Below are positions 17,696 through 26,479 of a stretch of 64,000 bases of DNA, one piece after another. The notes below the pieces were generated by a model, which had not been told where the DNA came from, ran no database searches, and saw nothing but the letters and a program-made list of their open reading frames with translations. The stretch is from Caldicoprobacter guelmensis. GTDB taxonomy: Bacteria; Bacillota; Clostridia; Caldicoprobacterales; Caldicoprobacteraceae. The position numbers and the translations under genes are program-made. The DNA lies in assembly GCF_016908415.1 (NCBI RefSeq), contig NZ_JAFBDW010000001.1, positions 310,001 to 374,000 on the forward strand, read 5' to 3'. Numbering within the stretch: the stretch's first letter is position 1; every line of letters begins with the position of its first letter.

Positions 17696-18649
17696 TTAGT
17701 ACATCTTCCCCAGCATTGCTGCACCCACTATGCCTGCATCGTTACCCAGCTTTGCGGCAACTATCTTGGTCTGAGGCACACCCTCAACCGTATAGACCCT
17801 TTGGCTCACTAATTTCCTGAGTGGCGCCAGCAGGTATTCTCCTTCTTTCGAAATCCCACCACCTATGGCTATAATTTCTGGCTGGAATATGTTTACCACG
17901 TTTGCTAGGCCCTCAGCGAGGTATTTCATATATTCCTCCACAATGTGCAACCCAACCTTATCTCCCTGTCTTGCGGCATCAAACGGAGTCTTAGCATTTA
18001 TCTTTGACAAATCCCCATCAACGAGCTTGTTTATCAAGGAATCGGGGTTGGCAACAGCCGCCTTTTTCGTCTCGCGTATCAAAGCGGTGGCAGAAGCATA
18101 AGCCTCCCAGCAACCTTTTCTTCCGCATGTGCACTGTTCACCGTCAACCACAATCACCATGTGTCCCATTTCAGCAGCAGCATTGTTAAAACCGCTATAA
18201 ACTTTGCCATCTATCACAACTCCAGTGCCTACACCAGTACCTAGCGTAATGGTAACAGAGTGCTTTGCTCCCTTGCAGGCCCCTGCCACGCTTTCGGCAA
18301 GTGCAGCCACGTTTGCATCGTTGTCAAGATAGACAGGAAGGTCTATGTATTTCTGCATCTCAGCCCGCATTGGAACATTTCTGAATTTAAGGTTGTTTGC
18401 ATAGACCAAAATGCCTTCTTCATTGTTAGGTGTCCCCGGGCTCCCTATTCCTATGGCTTTTACTTCTTTTAAAGAAACGCCGGAGTCCTTCACCACTTTC
18501 AACGAAAGCATGGCCATATCCTTGATTATTTCAGGATATTCCCTTTCATTTAAAGTAGGGACGCTATCCTTATGTATAATCTTCCCTTCTTCATCAACCA
18601 ATCCTACAGCTATATTAGTTCCTCCCAAGTCAATTCCTATGTAATACAT
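17696..18649 (-). CDS. glcK: ROK-family glucokinase
   Basis: Probable glucokinase of 317 residues. ATP loop YIGIDLGGTNIAVGLVDEEG, catalytic Asp in YLDNDANVAALAES, GTGVGTGVVIDGKVYSG, and the complete ROK zinc motif EQCTCGRKGCWEAYAS near residue 165 are all present, in contrast to the ROK protein at 12637. Length is typical of Firmicute GlcK. The ATG has GGGGAGG 8 nt upstream; a consensus-like promoter is seen at 18688-18716 and a terminator follows, so it is a single-gene unit. Confidence 0.92.
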   Translation of the reverse strand: MYYIGIDLGGTNIAVGLVDEEGKIIHKDSVPTLNEREYPEIIKDMAMLSLKVVKDSGVSLKEVKAIGIGSPGTPNNEEGILVYANNLKFRNVPMRAEMQKYIDLPVYLDNDANVAALAESVAGACKGAKHSVTITLGTGVGTGVVIDGKVYSGFNNAAAEMGHMVIVVDGEQCTCGRKGCWEAYASATALIRETKKAAVANPDSLINKLVDGDLSKINAKTPFDAARQGDKVGLHIVEEYMKYLAEGLANVVNIFQPEIIAIGGGISKEGEYLLAPLRKLVSQRVYTVEGVPQTKIVAAKLGNDAGIVGAAMLGKMY

Positions 18650-18687
18650 CTGCTATACCTCCCCAATTTAACAAATTCCTATACCAA

Positions 18688-18716
18688 ATAATACAATATG
18701 TTAATATAAAACACAA
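18688..18716 (-). promoter_or_regulatory. sigma-A-type promoter of the glucokinase gene
   Basis: On the minus strand TTGTGT, 17-bp spacer, TATTAT. An overlapping alternative (TTGTAT, 17 bp, TATTGT) starts four bases upstream. It is directly after the serpin terminator and 40 bp before the glcK start codon. Confidence 0.55.
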
Positions 18717-18718
18717 TA

Positions 18719-18759
18719 CAAAAAAACCGTTAACCTTTAGAGAATCTTTTGGTTAACGG
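18719..18759 (-). terminator. terminator overlapping the 3' end of the truncated serpin gene
   Basis: Arms CCGTTAACC (18727-18735) and GGTTAACGG (18751-18759) are perfect complements, followed on the minus strand by an eight-T run. The hairpin includes the last codons and stop of the serpin frame, so the gene ends inside its own terminator. Confidence 0.8.
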
Positions 18760-19338
18760 ATCCTCTATAACCTTATCTATCCTTCCGTTTGTGCACTCTT
18801 TTATCCAATTGTTAATAATATTGGGGGCTTGCGGAGATGAGAAATTCAAGTGCTCTATATATGCGTTGTAAAATCGTTTATTTACATCCAAGAACTCCTT
18901 GTAAAATGACACCCCTTCCCTTATCCAAATTGAATTAGCAATGGATACTTTTATGTCGGGATCAGGGTTTTGAAGTATGGTTAGCAGGTCTGCATTGGCT
19001 TTATTGACATCTTCTATGCTCATGTTCTGTAACTGTAAAGCTTGGGCCATTGCCTCTTTTGTTTCACCATCGGCACCATTGTACGTCATGCTCAAAGCCA
19101 GACTCACGCTTGCAGGGCAGATAAACACGTTATCCTTTACCTGGTCACCAATTAGCTGATTAAACAACTTAAAGCTGAACTCGATGTTTGCATCCACCAG
19201 CCTTTCATCCACCTTTTCAGCAGGAGGTGGAAGTTTAGACCCAGCAATGGATGCCCAGTTTATCATGCTGCATGAAGTCAATATAACTGCTGTAACAAAA
19301 ACAACAATATACATACACGCCACATGCTTTATCCTCAT
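18730..19338 (-). pseudogene. truncated serpin (lipoprotein-like N-terminal half)
   Basis: A 202-residue product corresponding to only the N-terminal half of a serpin. It starts with a lipoprotein-type signal (hydrophobic stretch ending TSCS), then serpin helix A-F landmarks: FSFKLFNQL, NVFICPASVSLALSMTYNGA, ANSIWIREG, and INNWIKECTNGRIDKVIEDPL. In full serpins the last stretch is followed by about 200 further residues, including the central sheet and the reactive centre loop; here the frame stops after ten more residues. Without the loop it cannot act as a suicide protease inhibitor. Either a 3' deletion made a pseudogene or a short derivative is kept. ATG at 19338 has GGGGGAG 6 nt upstream. 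Confidence 0.85.
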
Positions 19339-19408
19339 AATCATCTCCCCCTTTTAAGTTTATTTTTCATTAGAATTGACGATAAGGGGGATAAAAAGTT
19401 TCATTTTT

Positions 19409-20536
19409 TTATTTTTTTATATCGCACCTTATAGTCCGTCCCGTATAAATATCCATCTCAAATTCCTGGTTATAAGCAGGGAAGCTGCTCTCTTCTCTAA
19501 CATGAATCTTTGTGCCTTTTATCCTCATCTTTACCATGGATCCCCTGCGCGTTATGCCTGCAGAAAGCCCGTCTATAAGCCGGAAAAACCTGTGCATAAC
19601 CAGCAAATAATCAGGGAAATCAGCAGGCAGTTCATTCTCACCATGATGATGATACTTTATCAAATAATACACCTCATCGTTTATATCGTACAACGACCTG
19701 CTCAAAGAAGCCCCTCTAAACGCATGGTAAAAACCTTGTTCAAATACTTCTTTGGGATTTACTACGTCGCCTACCTTTAAATCCGGCTGCACCTTTCCGA
19801 TGTCGTGAAGTATAGTAGCCTGAACCAGGGTATTCTTATTCACGCCAGGCAGTTCCATCAGCCCCTGTTTAAAGGCATCTGCTAATAACTTAAGCATGTT
19901 TACTACATGTCTGTAACAACCGTCTTCTATAATGCCAGTTATTTTGATCATGCCGGTATTTTCGTCATATTCATCCATATATTCCGGTATGGACTTCAGC
20001 CTGGCCTCTATACGCTGGTCCGGAAGCATTGCCAAAAATGCCGTTTCTAGCTCCTCTTGCATTTCCTTTATTCGGTTCAGCAGTGTATATTCACGGGATA
20101 CATCTATAAAAGCGACAAGAACGTTATTTGTCTTTTCATTCAAAGGACTCACTTCTATCCTATAATAAGTTCCTGACCCGCTTTCAATTATTTTATCTTT
20201 GTATGCACCGTTTATTAAAGCGGCTACTTCCTCTTGGTTTGAAAATTTTTCTAATAATATCCTTCTTGCAACCCTGTTGCATTTCACTATTTTACCCGGT
20301 GGGGAAGCTAAAACAACACCAAAAGGCAACATATCTATTATTAAACCTGTGACAATCAAGGTATTTTTTGCTAATCTTTTCGCTTTAATCCTTTCCTCTT
20401 TTTCTCGCTTGTGTGTAGAACTGAGTTGATCTATTACATTCATAAGTGAAAGACTTCTGATTATTTCTCCTTTTTCGTCTGTCAACAACAACTGTCCCTC
20501 ATCAGCCCTGAGGAGTAAATTTTTTGTTGATTTCAT
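19409..20536 (-). CDS. PAS-HD domain protein, putative signalling phosphohydrolase
   Basis: Cytoplasmic protein of 375 residues. Residues about 60-175 look like a PAS domain (MLPFGVVLASPPGKIVKCN, then YYRIEVSPLNEKTNNVLVAF). A charged linker with IKEMQEELETAF suggests a coiled coil. The C-terminal part contains an HD-like phosphohydrolase segment with ATILHDIGKVQ and YLIKYHHHGE, whose His and Asp could bind metals. HD-domain proteins of this sort often hydrolyse nucleotide second messengers, but the substrate is unknown. The ribosome site is weak (AGGAAAA about 15 nt upstream). Confidence 0.75.
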   Translation of the reverse strand: MKSTKNLLLRADEGQLLLTDEKGEIIRSLSLMNVIDQLSSTHKREKEERIKAKRLAKNTLIVTGLIIDMLPFGVVLASPPGKIVKCNRVARRILLEKFSNQEEVAALINGAYKDKIIESGSGTYYRIEVSPLNEKTNNVLVAFIDVSREYTLLNRIKEMQEELETAFLAMLPDQRIEARLKSIPEYMDEYDENTGMIKITGIIEDGCYRHVVNMLKLLADAFKQGLMELPGVNKNTLVQATILHDIGKVQPDLKVGDVVNPKEVFEQGFYHAFRGASLSRSLYDINDEVYYLIKYHHHGENELPADFPDYLLVMHRFFRLIDGLSAGITRRGSMVKMRIKGTKIHVREESSFPAYNQEFEMDIYTGRTIRCDIKK

Positions 20537-20601
20537 ATAATGGTATTTTTCCTGTATTTGTTATGTTAAATTTTTCCAGTATACTTCCCTTTCTTTTGCG
20601 C

Positions 20602-20624
20602 CAAAAAGACCAACTAAGGTCTTA
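20602..20624 (-). terminator. small terminator between IS remnant and PAS-HD gene
   Basis: AAGACC and GGTCTT arms with a 5-base loop and a T5 run on the minus strand. It would stop transposase read-through before the PAS-HD gene. Confidence 0.5.
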
Positions 20625-20696
20625 CCTTTGCTTTTTATTTAAATTTTTAAAAACTTTTCTTCCCTTCACACCACCTCCTCTGCTATAATGTAAATA

Positions 20697-21446
20697 CTAC
20701 GTGAACCTTACTTGCATCGGCTTCATTATACTGACCATATCCTCATCTGTTATAACCTTAGTCCTTAAATCTTCTAACAGATGCAAGGATATGTGCTTTA
20801 TAGTCTTCTTGATAACCTTAAGTACTTTTGCTCCCTTGGTGTATAGCTGCATCAATATGTCCGCAATCTGCGTAAGCAGATAATGGTTCTTCATAGCGTT
20901 GTAGTTGTAGCTGTTTATATGCCCTATGGCATATATCAAATTCTTTTGTCGATTGAATCCTTCGTTTTCAATTTTCCATCGACTTCGCCCTGCGCCAACA
21001 AGTGCCAGGGCATTTTTCTGCGTTACCTTTATGTTGGTAATAAAAACATAACGTTTATTCTCACCATCTCCTTCTGTATCAACAAACTCAATTAAGTTTA
21101 CTACCCTTTCATTGTATGATATTTCATTAGCCCAAAAAATATTATCCTCTCGTTCTATATCTCCTTCTCTCTTCCTGAAACTCATCCCATCTATCTTCTT
21201 TATAGCTTCAAATTCTTCCCCCACGCTCTTTATCCGTCCTTCCTTATACCTTATCAAAAATTTCCACCTATACTCATCACATAACTTAAACACACCTTCA
21301 CAGGCATAAAGACTGTCCCCTAAAATACAAATGGGCAGCCTCTTGAAAACTCTCTTTATTTTCCCCGCCAACCTGTAAAAGGCCTTTAATTCACAATCTT
21401 GCTTGCTGACTTCTTCTCCCTCATTCTCTATAAACTCTGTTCCCTA
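20697..21446 (-). pseudogene. IS4-like transposase, C-terminal part (split by IS256)
   Basis: C-terminal portion of a DDE transposase. The conserved region GTEFIENEGEEVSKQDCELK is readable just after the insertion point, followed by PICILGDSLYACE (second catalytic Asp) and KFLIRYKEGRIKS. It continues the frame of the fragment at 22741-23344, but the gene is interrupted by the 1.29-kb IS256 element, so neither half is functional alone. I cannot name the IS family with certainty; IS4-like is a working label. Confidence 0.85.
21437..21446. repeat. left copy of target-site duplication
   Basis: CTGTTCCCTA immediately left of the IS256 element matches CTGTCCCTA at 22741-22749 except for one extra T, consistent with the 8-9 bp duplication produced by IS256 insertion followed by a one-base change. 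Confidence 0.75.
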
Positions 21447-22740
21447 GGGTGTTAAAATAAAATCGTGTCTGGTGTATAATGAAATTACAAAGGAGGCTGG
21501 TAATTATGGATAAAAATACCTATTATCAAACAGTTAAAAATATGGCGGTTGAAAAAGTATTAAATCAGTATTGCTCTGATTCGGACCCATCTCGCCCTGC
21601 CTTGAAAAAATTGCTGGAGGATTTGCTCGACTGGTTTATGTTGTCTGAACGCCAAATCTATCTCTTGAAAAACGAGAATGACAAAGGTAACGGCTTTTAT
21701 GATAGAAAACTTGGTACACCTATGGGTAACCTGGAAATCTCTGTCCCAAGAACTCGCACTGGCGATTTCAGACCTCACATCCTCCCTGAACCGTATAAAA
21801 GGGTGGATGAATCCTATACAGACCTCCTTATGTCCCTTGTTGTCAACGGTTATTCAGAATCTTCCCTCTTAAATACCCTCAAAAGCCTCAATCTCCCTTA
21901 TTCTGATGATGAACTCGACAAAATCAAAGATGACCTAAAAAGCGAGTTAGACCTTTTCAAACAACGAGAATTACCCGAATCGGTGTTTGCATTACTCATC
22001 GATGCCTATCACTGTGAGATAAAGGACGGCTCAAAAGTAAAGAAAGCCGCATGCTACATAGTCCTTGGCATCGATATGGAAGGTAAAAAAGATATCTTTG
22101 GCCTTTACACCTTCTTCGGTAAAGAAAACAGAGCCGATTGGAACAAGGTCTTTGAAGACTTGATAAATCGCGGTCTTAAACGAGTTTTAGTAGTTGTAAG
22201 CGATGATTTCCCTGGAATTATTGACACGGTCAAAGCTGTATATCCATATGCTGACCATCAGCTCTGTTTTGTACACCTTCAGAGAAATATCCGCAAATAT
22301 ATGACCAAAGCTGATGCCACAGAATTCAATAAAGAACTCGATAAAATAAAGTTTGCTTCTTCCTTTGATGAAGCTGTTCAAAAGTTTTATGAACTTTGCA
22401 GTAACTTTAAGAGTAAATATAGCCGATATATGAACCTTCTTATGGAGAAAGCAGAACATTACATGGCTTTCACTAAATATCCCGAATCCTTGAGAAAGCA
22501 TATTTATACTACCAACAGTGTAGAGAGTATTAATAGCCTGGTTGAAAAAATTCGGATAAGGTCGGGTGGTTACTTTAACTCTGTCGAGGTATTGGAAATT
22601 AACATATATTTACAGAGGGAAAACTTAAGGCGGACAAAATGGAAAAAAGCGGTACCAATGATAAATGCTCACATTTATGAAATACAACAAATTTTCCAGT
22701 TACGTTACTTTAATCAGACACAAAATTCTTGACAACTCTC
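21447..22740 (+). mobile_element. complete IS256-family insertion sequence
   Basis: A 1294-bp element holding a single transposase gene. The ends are imperfect inverted repeats of about 25 bp: the left begins GGGTGTTAAAATAAAATC and runs to GTGTCTG (21447-21471), the right, read inward, begins GAGAGTTGTCAAGAATTT and also ends GTGTCTG (22715-22740). Flanking near-identical CTGT(T)CCCTA copies mark the target duplication. It is inserted within the IS4-like transposase gene. Confidence 0.9.
21506..22732 (+). CDS. IS256-family (Mutator-like) transposase
   Basis: A 408-residue DDE transposase. N-terminal DNA-binding region, then GNLEISVPRTRTGDFRP, the first Asp in LLIDAYHCEIKDG, the second in VVVSDDFPGI followed by the family signature around HQLCFVHLQRNIRKYM, and the Glu in YTTNSVESINSLVEKIR. 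All are intact, so the enzyme may be active. ATG at 21506 has AGGAGG 9 nt upstream; the frame opens 27 bases earlier. The gene nearly fills the element. Confidence 0.95.
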   Translation: MDKNTYYQTVKNMAVEKVLNQYCSDSDPSRPALKKLLEDLLDWFMLSERQIYLLKNENDKGNGFYDRKLGTPMGNLEISVPRTRTGDFRPHILPEPYKRVDESYTDLLMSLVVNGYSESSLLNTLKSLNLPYSDDELDKIKDDLKSELDLFKQRELPESVFALLIDAYHCEIKDGSKVKKAACYIVLGIDMEGKKDIFGLYTFFGKENRADWNKVFEDLINRGLKRVLVVVSDDFPGIIDTVKAVYPYADHQLCFVHLQRNIRKYMTKADATEFNKELDKIKFASSFDEAVQKFYELCSNFKSKYSRYMNLLMEKAEHYMAFTKYPESLRKHIYTTNSVESINSLVEKIRIRSGGYFNSVEVLEINIYLQRENLRRTKWKKAVPMINAHIYEIQQIFQLRYFNQTQNS

Positions 22741-22749
22741 CTGTCCCTA
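22715..22749. repeat. right terminal inverted repeat of IS256 and right target duplication
   Basis: Bases 22715-22740 are the right inverted repeat; 22741-22749 (CTGTCCCTA) are the right copy of the target duplication. Beyond it the IS4-like frame resumes. Confidence 0.8.
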
Positions 22750-23344
22750 TACTAAATACCATATCCCCAATAACAAGCTTGGCCTCAAGCACTTGATGCA
22801 TATATACCGTCGTCACTTCCTCAGTTTCCTTATTTACATATTCCCGCTTCAAACAGTGTTCGCAATGCCTTTCCTTAAATGAATAAAGTCCTGTCGCATC
22901 AAATATTACTCCCCAATATTTCCCTCGTATCCTGAAATCTTCAAAACATCTCTTTTTCAGTAACTCTTTTATCATATATACCCTAATTTTTTCAAGCTCA
23001 GTCGGTTCCAACTTAGATAAAAAATCATTTATAGTATCATAATGGGGTAATTCCTCTAGGCTCTCTACTCCCAAAACTTTCTCAATATTTTTTATACATT
23101 CATCTTTGTTTAATTCCTCCGTCATCTCCCTCATAGACGTTAATGCCATTATATTCTTTATTATCATTACAAAAAGTATAACGTCTGGAAGATAAGTGAT
23201 ATAGCTCTTATGTCTGGGATCTTTTACATTCCTAAGTCTCTCATTTAAATCCTTAAAAAAATGATTCTTAATTCTTATGAACTCGAGAAAAAAATTTGTG
23301 TTCTTTTCTGCTTCTCTTTTTTCTTTTCTCGTTACCAACCCCAA
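22741..23344 (-). pseudogene. IS4-like transposase, N-terminal part (split by IS256)
   Basis: N-terminal ~200 residues of the interrupted transposase: DPRHKSYITYLPDVILFVMI, the first catalytic Asp in GVIFDATGLYSFKERHCEHC, and EAKLVIGDMVFSIGT just before the junction. Here the frame runs into the IS256 end and stops. The start is a TTG near 23338-23344 behind GGGAGGGG. Removing the element and one target copy restores a readable junction apart from a one-base difference. Confidence 0.85.
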
Positions 23345-23479
23345 TCCCCTCCCAAAAGTGCAATTTTGCTGACTTCTTATAGTATTATTATACCATATTT
23401 AGCACTTTTTTGAAGGAGTTTGTCGTATTTTATCCTGCAATTAGCACGAAAAATTTTTACTCCTCAGCGCTGAGTCTCG

Positions 23480-23509
23480 TGCATGTATTTCCTACTAGCG
23501 GTTATACTA
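23480..23509 (+). promoter_or_regulatory. sigma-G-like promoter of the ger operon
   Basis: TGCATG at 23480-23485, 17-bp spacer, TATACTA at 23503-23509. Each box differs by one base from the forespore sigma-G consensus (TGMATA, CATACTA), and ger operons are known sigma-G targets. A perfect 12-bp palindrome CTCAGCGCTGAG lies just upstream (23463-23474). Confidence 0.5.
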
Positions 23510-23528
23510 CAAAATGGGTGGTGAGGAT

Positions 23529-25118
23529 ATGTTTAACATGATTAAAAGCCTTTTTAGGCGCGGAACCCCCAAAGAAAACATAGACACGATATATACCGGC
23601 CTGGATGAACCTCTGCCCAAAAATATCGAAAAAGTAAAAGAAAGGCTAGATGAAATCTTCTCGGGGTGTGATGACTTTGTGGTACGGCACATAGTTTGCG
23701 GTAAAGGTGAAGATGATGAGGTGCGAATACTGGTATCATACATTGACGGCCTCGTTGACAAAAACATACTAAATCGTGACATAATCCGCCCCATAATCGA
23801 GTATTTTTCCCAAACCGAAGTGCACGGTGAACCAAAGCTGGCATTTCAACGCATTAAGGAGTGCGCCATAAGCGGCAGCGATTTTGAAGAGATTCAAAAC
23901 ATGCAGCAGGCGGTCTATAAAATCGTTTCGGGAAATGCGGTGCTTTGTGTGGATGGGGTAAAATGCGCGTTAGCCGTGGATGTAAAAGCAACGCAGGGCA
24001 GGCAGATCGATGAACCCGATACCGAGGTTGCCATAAGAGGTCCGCGTGAAGGCTTTGTTGAAAACCTCGCCACCAATATGGCACTCATCAGGAAAAGAAT
24101 CAAAAGCCCAAACCTCAAGTTTGAGATAATCCGGCTGGGCGTTCAGACCAAAACCGATGTCTGCGTATGCTACATCAAAGGAATCGCAAATGAAGAAATC
24201 GTCAAGGAAGTACGGAAGAGGATTAAAAAGATTAGAACCGACGCCATCCTTGATACAGGATATATAGAGCAATATATAGCCGATAACCGCTTAACCCTTT
24301 TCCCCATCGTGGGCAACACCGAAAAATGTGACAAGCTGGTGGCAAAACTGCTGGAAGGCAGGGTAGCGATACTGTGCGACGGTACACCCTATATACTGAC
24401 AGTCCCCTATATCTTCATAGAGTCCATCCAGACATCTGACGACTACTACGACCACGCCTTTTTTGCAACGTTTATGCGGTTGCTCAGGCTTTTTGCGCTG
24501 GTCATATCCAACCTGTTGCCGGCTATGTACGTGGCGCTGGTGAGCTTTCATCATACCGTAATCCCAATAAAGCTCATAATCACGTTAGCCGCCTCACGCC
24601 AGGGAATACCCTTTTCGCCGTTTGTAGAAGCTGTGCTGATGATAACGGCGTTTGAACTTTTACGCGAAGCCGGCGTACGCATGCCCAGAACGATAGGGCA
24701 AGCGCTCAGCATCGTAGGGGCTATCGTATTGGGCGAGGCATCAGTTGCCGCAGGGATCGCCAGCAACCTCATGGTCATCGTGGTGGCCATAACAGCAATA
24801 TGCAACTTTGTAGTGCCGCCGCTTATCAGGGCTACCATGTTGCTTAGGTTTGTCTTCCTGGTAGCTGCCAATTTTCTTGGATTCCTTGGCATCTCCTTTG
24901 TAGCCGTGGCTGTTCTCATACACCTATGCAGGTTGCGCTCCTTCGGCATACCTTATATGGCACCCTTTTCTCCCCTTACAGCTTCTGACCTTAAGGACTC
25001 ACTCCTAACGGCACCCATATGGGTGATGCTCACACGGCCCAAAATACTATTCACCGAAGACACAAAGGGTACAGTGGGAATAAAGCGCCAGGAGGCAGAT
25101 GAGATAAGTGAAGATTAA
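23529..25118 (+). CDS. gerKA: spore germination receptor A subunit (GerA/GerKA family)
   Basis: Membrane subunit A of a nutrient germinant receptor in the spore inner membrane. 529 residues: a large soluble N-terminal domain (KNIEKVKERLDEIFSG, then DVKATQGRQIDEPDTEVAIR and GPREGFVE, a hallmark) followed by about five or six membrane helices from residue 300 on (PTISV-like VSFHHTVIPIKLIITLAASR, then AFELLREAGVRMPRTIGQAL, SIVGAIVLGEASVAAG). ATG at 23529 has GGTGG 7 nt upstream; the in-frame ATG 15 bases earlier has none. First gene of a four-gene operon; the specific letter of the symbol is only by analogy. Confidence 0.9.
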   Translation: MFNMIKSLFRRGTPKENIDTIYTGLDEPLPKNIEKVKERLDEIFSGCDDFVVRHIVCGKGEDDEVRILVSYIDGLVDKNILNRDIIRPIIEYFSQTEVHGEPKLAFQRIKECAISGSDFEEIQNMQQAVYKIVSGNAVLCVDGVKCALAVDVKATQGRQIDEPDTEVAIRGPREGFVENLATNMALIRKRIKSPNLKFEIIRLGVQTKTDVCVCYIKGIANEEIVKEVRKRIKKIRTDAILDTGYIEQYIADNRLTLFPIVGNTEKCDKLVAKLLEGRVAILCDGTPYILTVPYIFIESIQTSDDYYDHAFFATFMRLLRLFALVISNLLPAMYVALVSFHHTVIPIKLIITLAASRQGIPFSPFVEAVLMITAFELLREAGVRMPRTIGQALSIVGAIVLGEASVAAGIASNLMVIVVAITAICNFVVPPLIRATMLLRFVFLVAANFLGFLGISFVAVAVLIHLCRLRSFGIPYMAPFSPLTASDLKDSLLTAPIWVMLTRPKILFTEDTKGTVGIKRQEADEISED

Positions 25119-26262
25119 GATAATAACACTGTTGATTTTGTCAGCGCTTTTGACCGGATGCTGGGACAACGTGGATTTGATAGACATCAACATAGTTACT
25201 GCACTTGGGATTGACAAATCAGAAGATGGAAAGATAATCGTAACGGTGCAGGTGATAGAACCGGCGGCTTTGCAATCCACGTCTTCCAGCCAAGGGAAAG
25301 GGGGAATGGCGCAGCCCAAACCGGTATTTGTTAAATCCTACAAAGGTGAAACCATTTCAGACGCCTTGATAAGCATGAAAGCGGTAGTGGACAAGAGGCT
25401 GTTTTTGAGCACACTCCAGGTAATCATCCTTGGAGAGAAGCTTTGTCGAGAAGGCATCAATGAGGCGCTGGATTTCCTGCACAGGGATTATCAGGTAGAA
25501 TACCTGGCGGATGTGCTGGTAGCAAGGGGCTGCAGCCCTGAAGACATTTTAAAGATACAGCCCGAGATGGATGCCATCCCGGCGATGTATATAAAGGGGA
25601 CGATAGAAAACACAAAGTTGAGGGCAAAGGTAAAGCGCACGATGCTGATAGAATTGTTTAAAGACGTTAAAAACAAATGCAGGCAGATTACTATAGGACA
25701 GATAACCAAGGAAAATGAAAAAACCGTCAAAGCAGAAGGTACAGCCGTCTTCAAAGATGGAAAGCTGGTAGGATGGCTAAACCAGTACGAGACAAGGGGG
25801 TTTTTGTTTGCAACCGACAAAGTAGAAAGCACAGTTGTTACAATACCGGTGGCTAGCGGTAAAATGTCCATACAGGTACTGAATTCCAACGGAAAAATAG
25901 ACGTCAAATTTAAAAACGGCCAACCCTACAGGCTGTCAATTTACGTTAACCTTGAAGGCAATATAGCAGAATATACAGGAAAGGGAGTACTGAGCTTTCA
26001 GCAAGACATACATATGCTGCAGAAAGCTTTAAGCGAAGAAGTCAAAAAAGAAATCGCTATGGCTATCAGAAAAGCGCAGAAAGAATACTCCAGCGACATA
26101 TTTGGATTTGGCAAAATTGTGCATAAATACCATCCTCAATACTGGAAACAAATAATGGACCAGTGGAACGATATATTCAGCCAACTTCCTGTTGACATAG
26201 TCGTAAATTTAAAGATAAGGCGTTCGGGACTCATCAAAAGTCCCATGATAAAAGATGAGTGA
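25108..26262 (+). CDS. gerKC: spore germination receptor C subunit, Ger(x)C lipoprotein
   Basis: Lipoprotein subunit C of the germinant receptor, anchored on the outer face of the spore inner membrane. 384 residues with a signal peptide ending in the lipobox LLTGC (Cys near residue 18), followed by WDNVDLIDINIVTALGIDK, the standard Ger(x)C opening. It starts at GTG 25108, overlapping the end of the A gene by 11 bp, with AGGAGG 12 nt upstream. Gene order A-C-small-B differs from Bacillus gerA (A-B-C) but is common in Clostridia. Confidence 0.9.
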   Translation: MKIKIITLLILSALLTGCWDNVDLIDINIVTALGIDKSEDGKIIVTVQVIEPAALQSTSSSQGKGGMAQPKPVFVKSYKGETISDALISMKAVVDKRLFLSTLQVIILGEKLCREGINEALDFLHRDYQVEYLADVLVARGCSPEDILKIQPEMDAIPAMYIKGTIENTKLRAKVKRTMLIELFKDVKNKCRQITIGQITKENEKTVKAEGTAVFKDGKLVGWLNQYETRGFLFATDKVESTVVTIPVASGKMSIQVLNSNGKIDVKFKNGQPYRLSIYVNLEGNIAEYTGKGVLSFQQDIHMLQKALSEEVKKEIAMAIRKAQKEYSSDIFGFGKIVHKYHPQYWKQIMDQWNDIFSQLPVDIVVNLKIRRSGLIKSPMIKDE

Positions 26263-26479
26263 CCATATGATGCTAATTTTAGCAATTCTTGCAGTTTTAA
26301 GCATACATGATGTGCGGAAATTTATAAAAGCTAAGGAATCGTTCCGGGTGATTGCCACCTATACCTTTATCGCAGTATTGAGCCTGATCTTGGGATTCTT
26401 AATATCAATAGGCAAAAGGCCCAGCAGCCCTGCCGAGTGGATACAGAAAATTTTACAGGCAATCGGAGTGATAAAGTAA
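26255..26479 (+). CDS. small two-helix membrane protein, germination D-subunit-like
   Basis: A 74-residue protein with two hydrophobic segments (about 4-17 and 32-52) and a short soluble tail, encoded inside the ger operon and overlapping both neighbours. Small two-helix proteins encoded in ger operons of Bacillus have been described as D subunits that modulate receptor function; this one fits in size, topology and position. That match is by context, as I cannot check sequence homology. Confidence 0.7.
   Translation: MSDHMMLILAILAVLSIHDVRKFIKAKESFRVIATYTFIAVLSLILGFLISIGKRPSSPAEWIQKILQAIGVIK

Noticed and set aside
20640..20690. Fifteen-codon frame with AGGAGG upstream, preceding a small terminator and the PAS-HD gene, reminiscent of a leader peptide
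   Set aside because: The spacing from the ribosome site to the GTG is only 4 nt, there is no codon bias toward a regulated amino acid or antibiotic-type motif, and it is next to an IS remnant.
23345..23479. Terminal inverted repeats of the IS4-like element
   Set aside because: I could not find matching ends at 20537-20696 and 23345-23520 by eye, so its borders are not reported.
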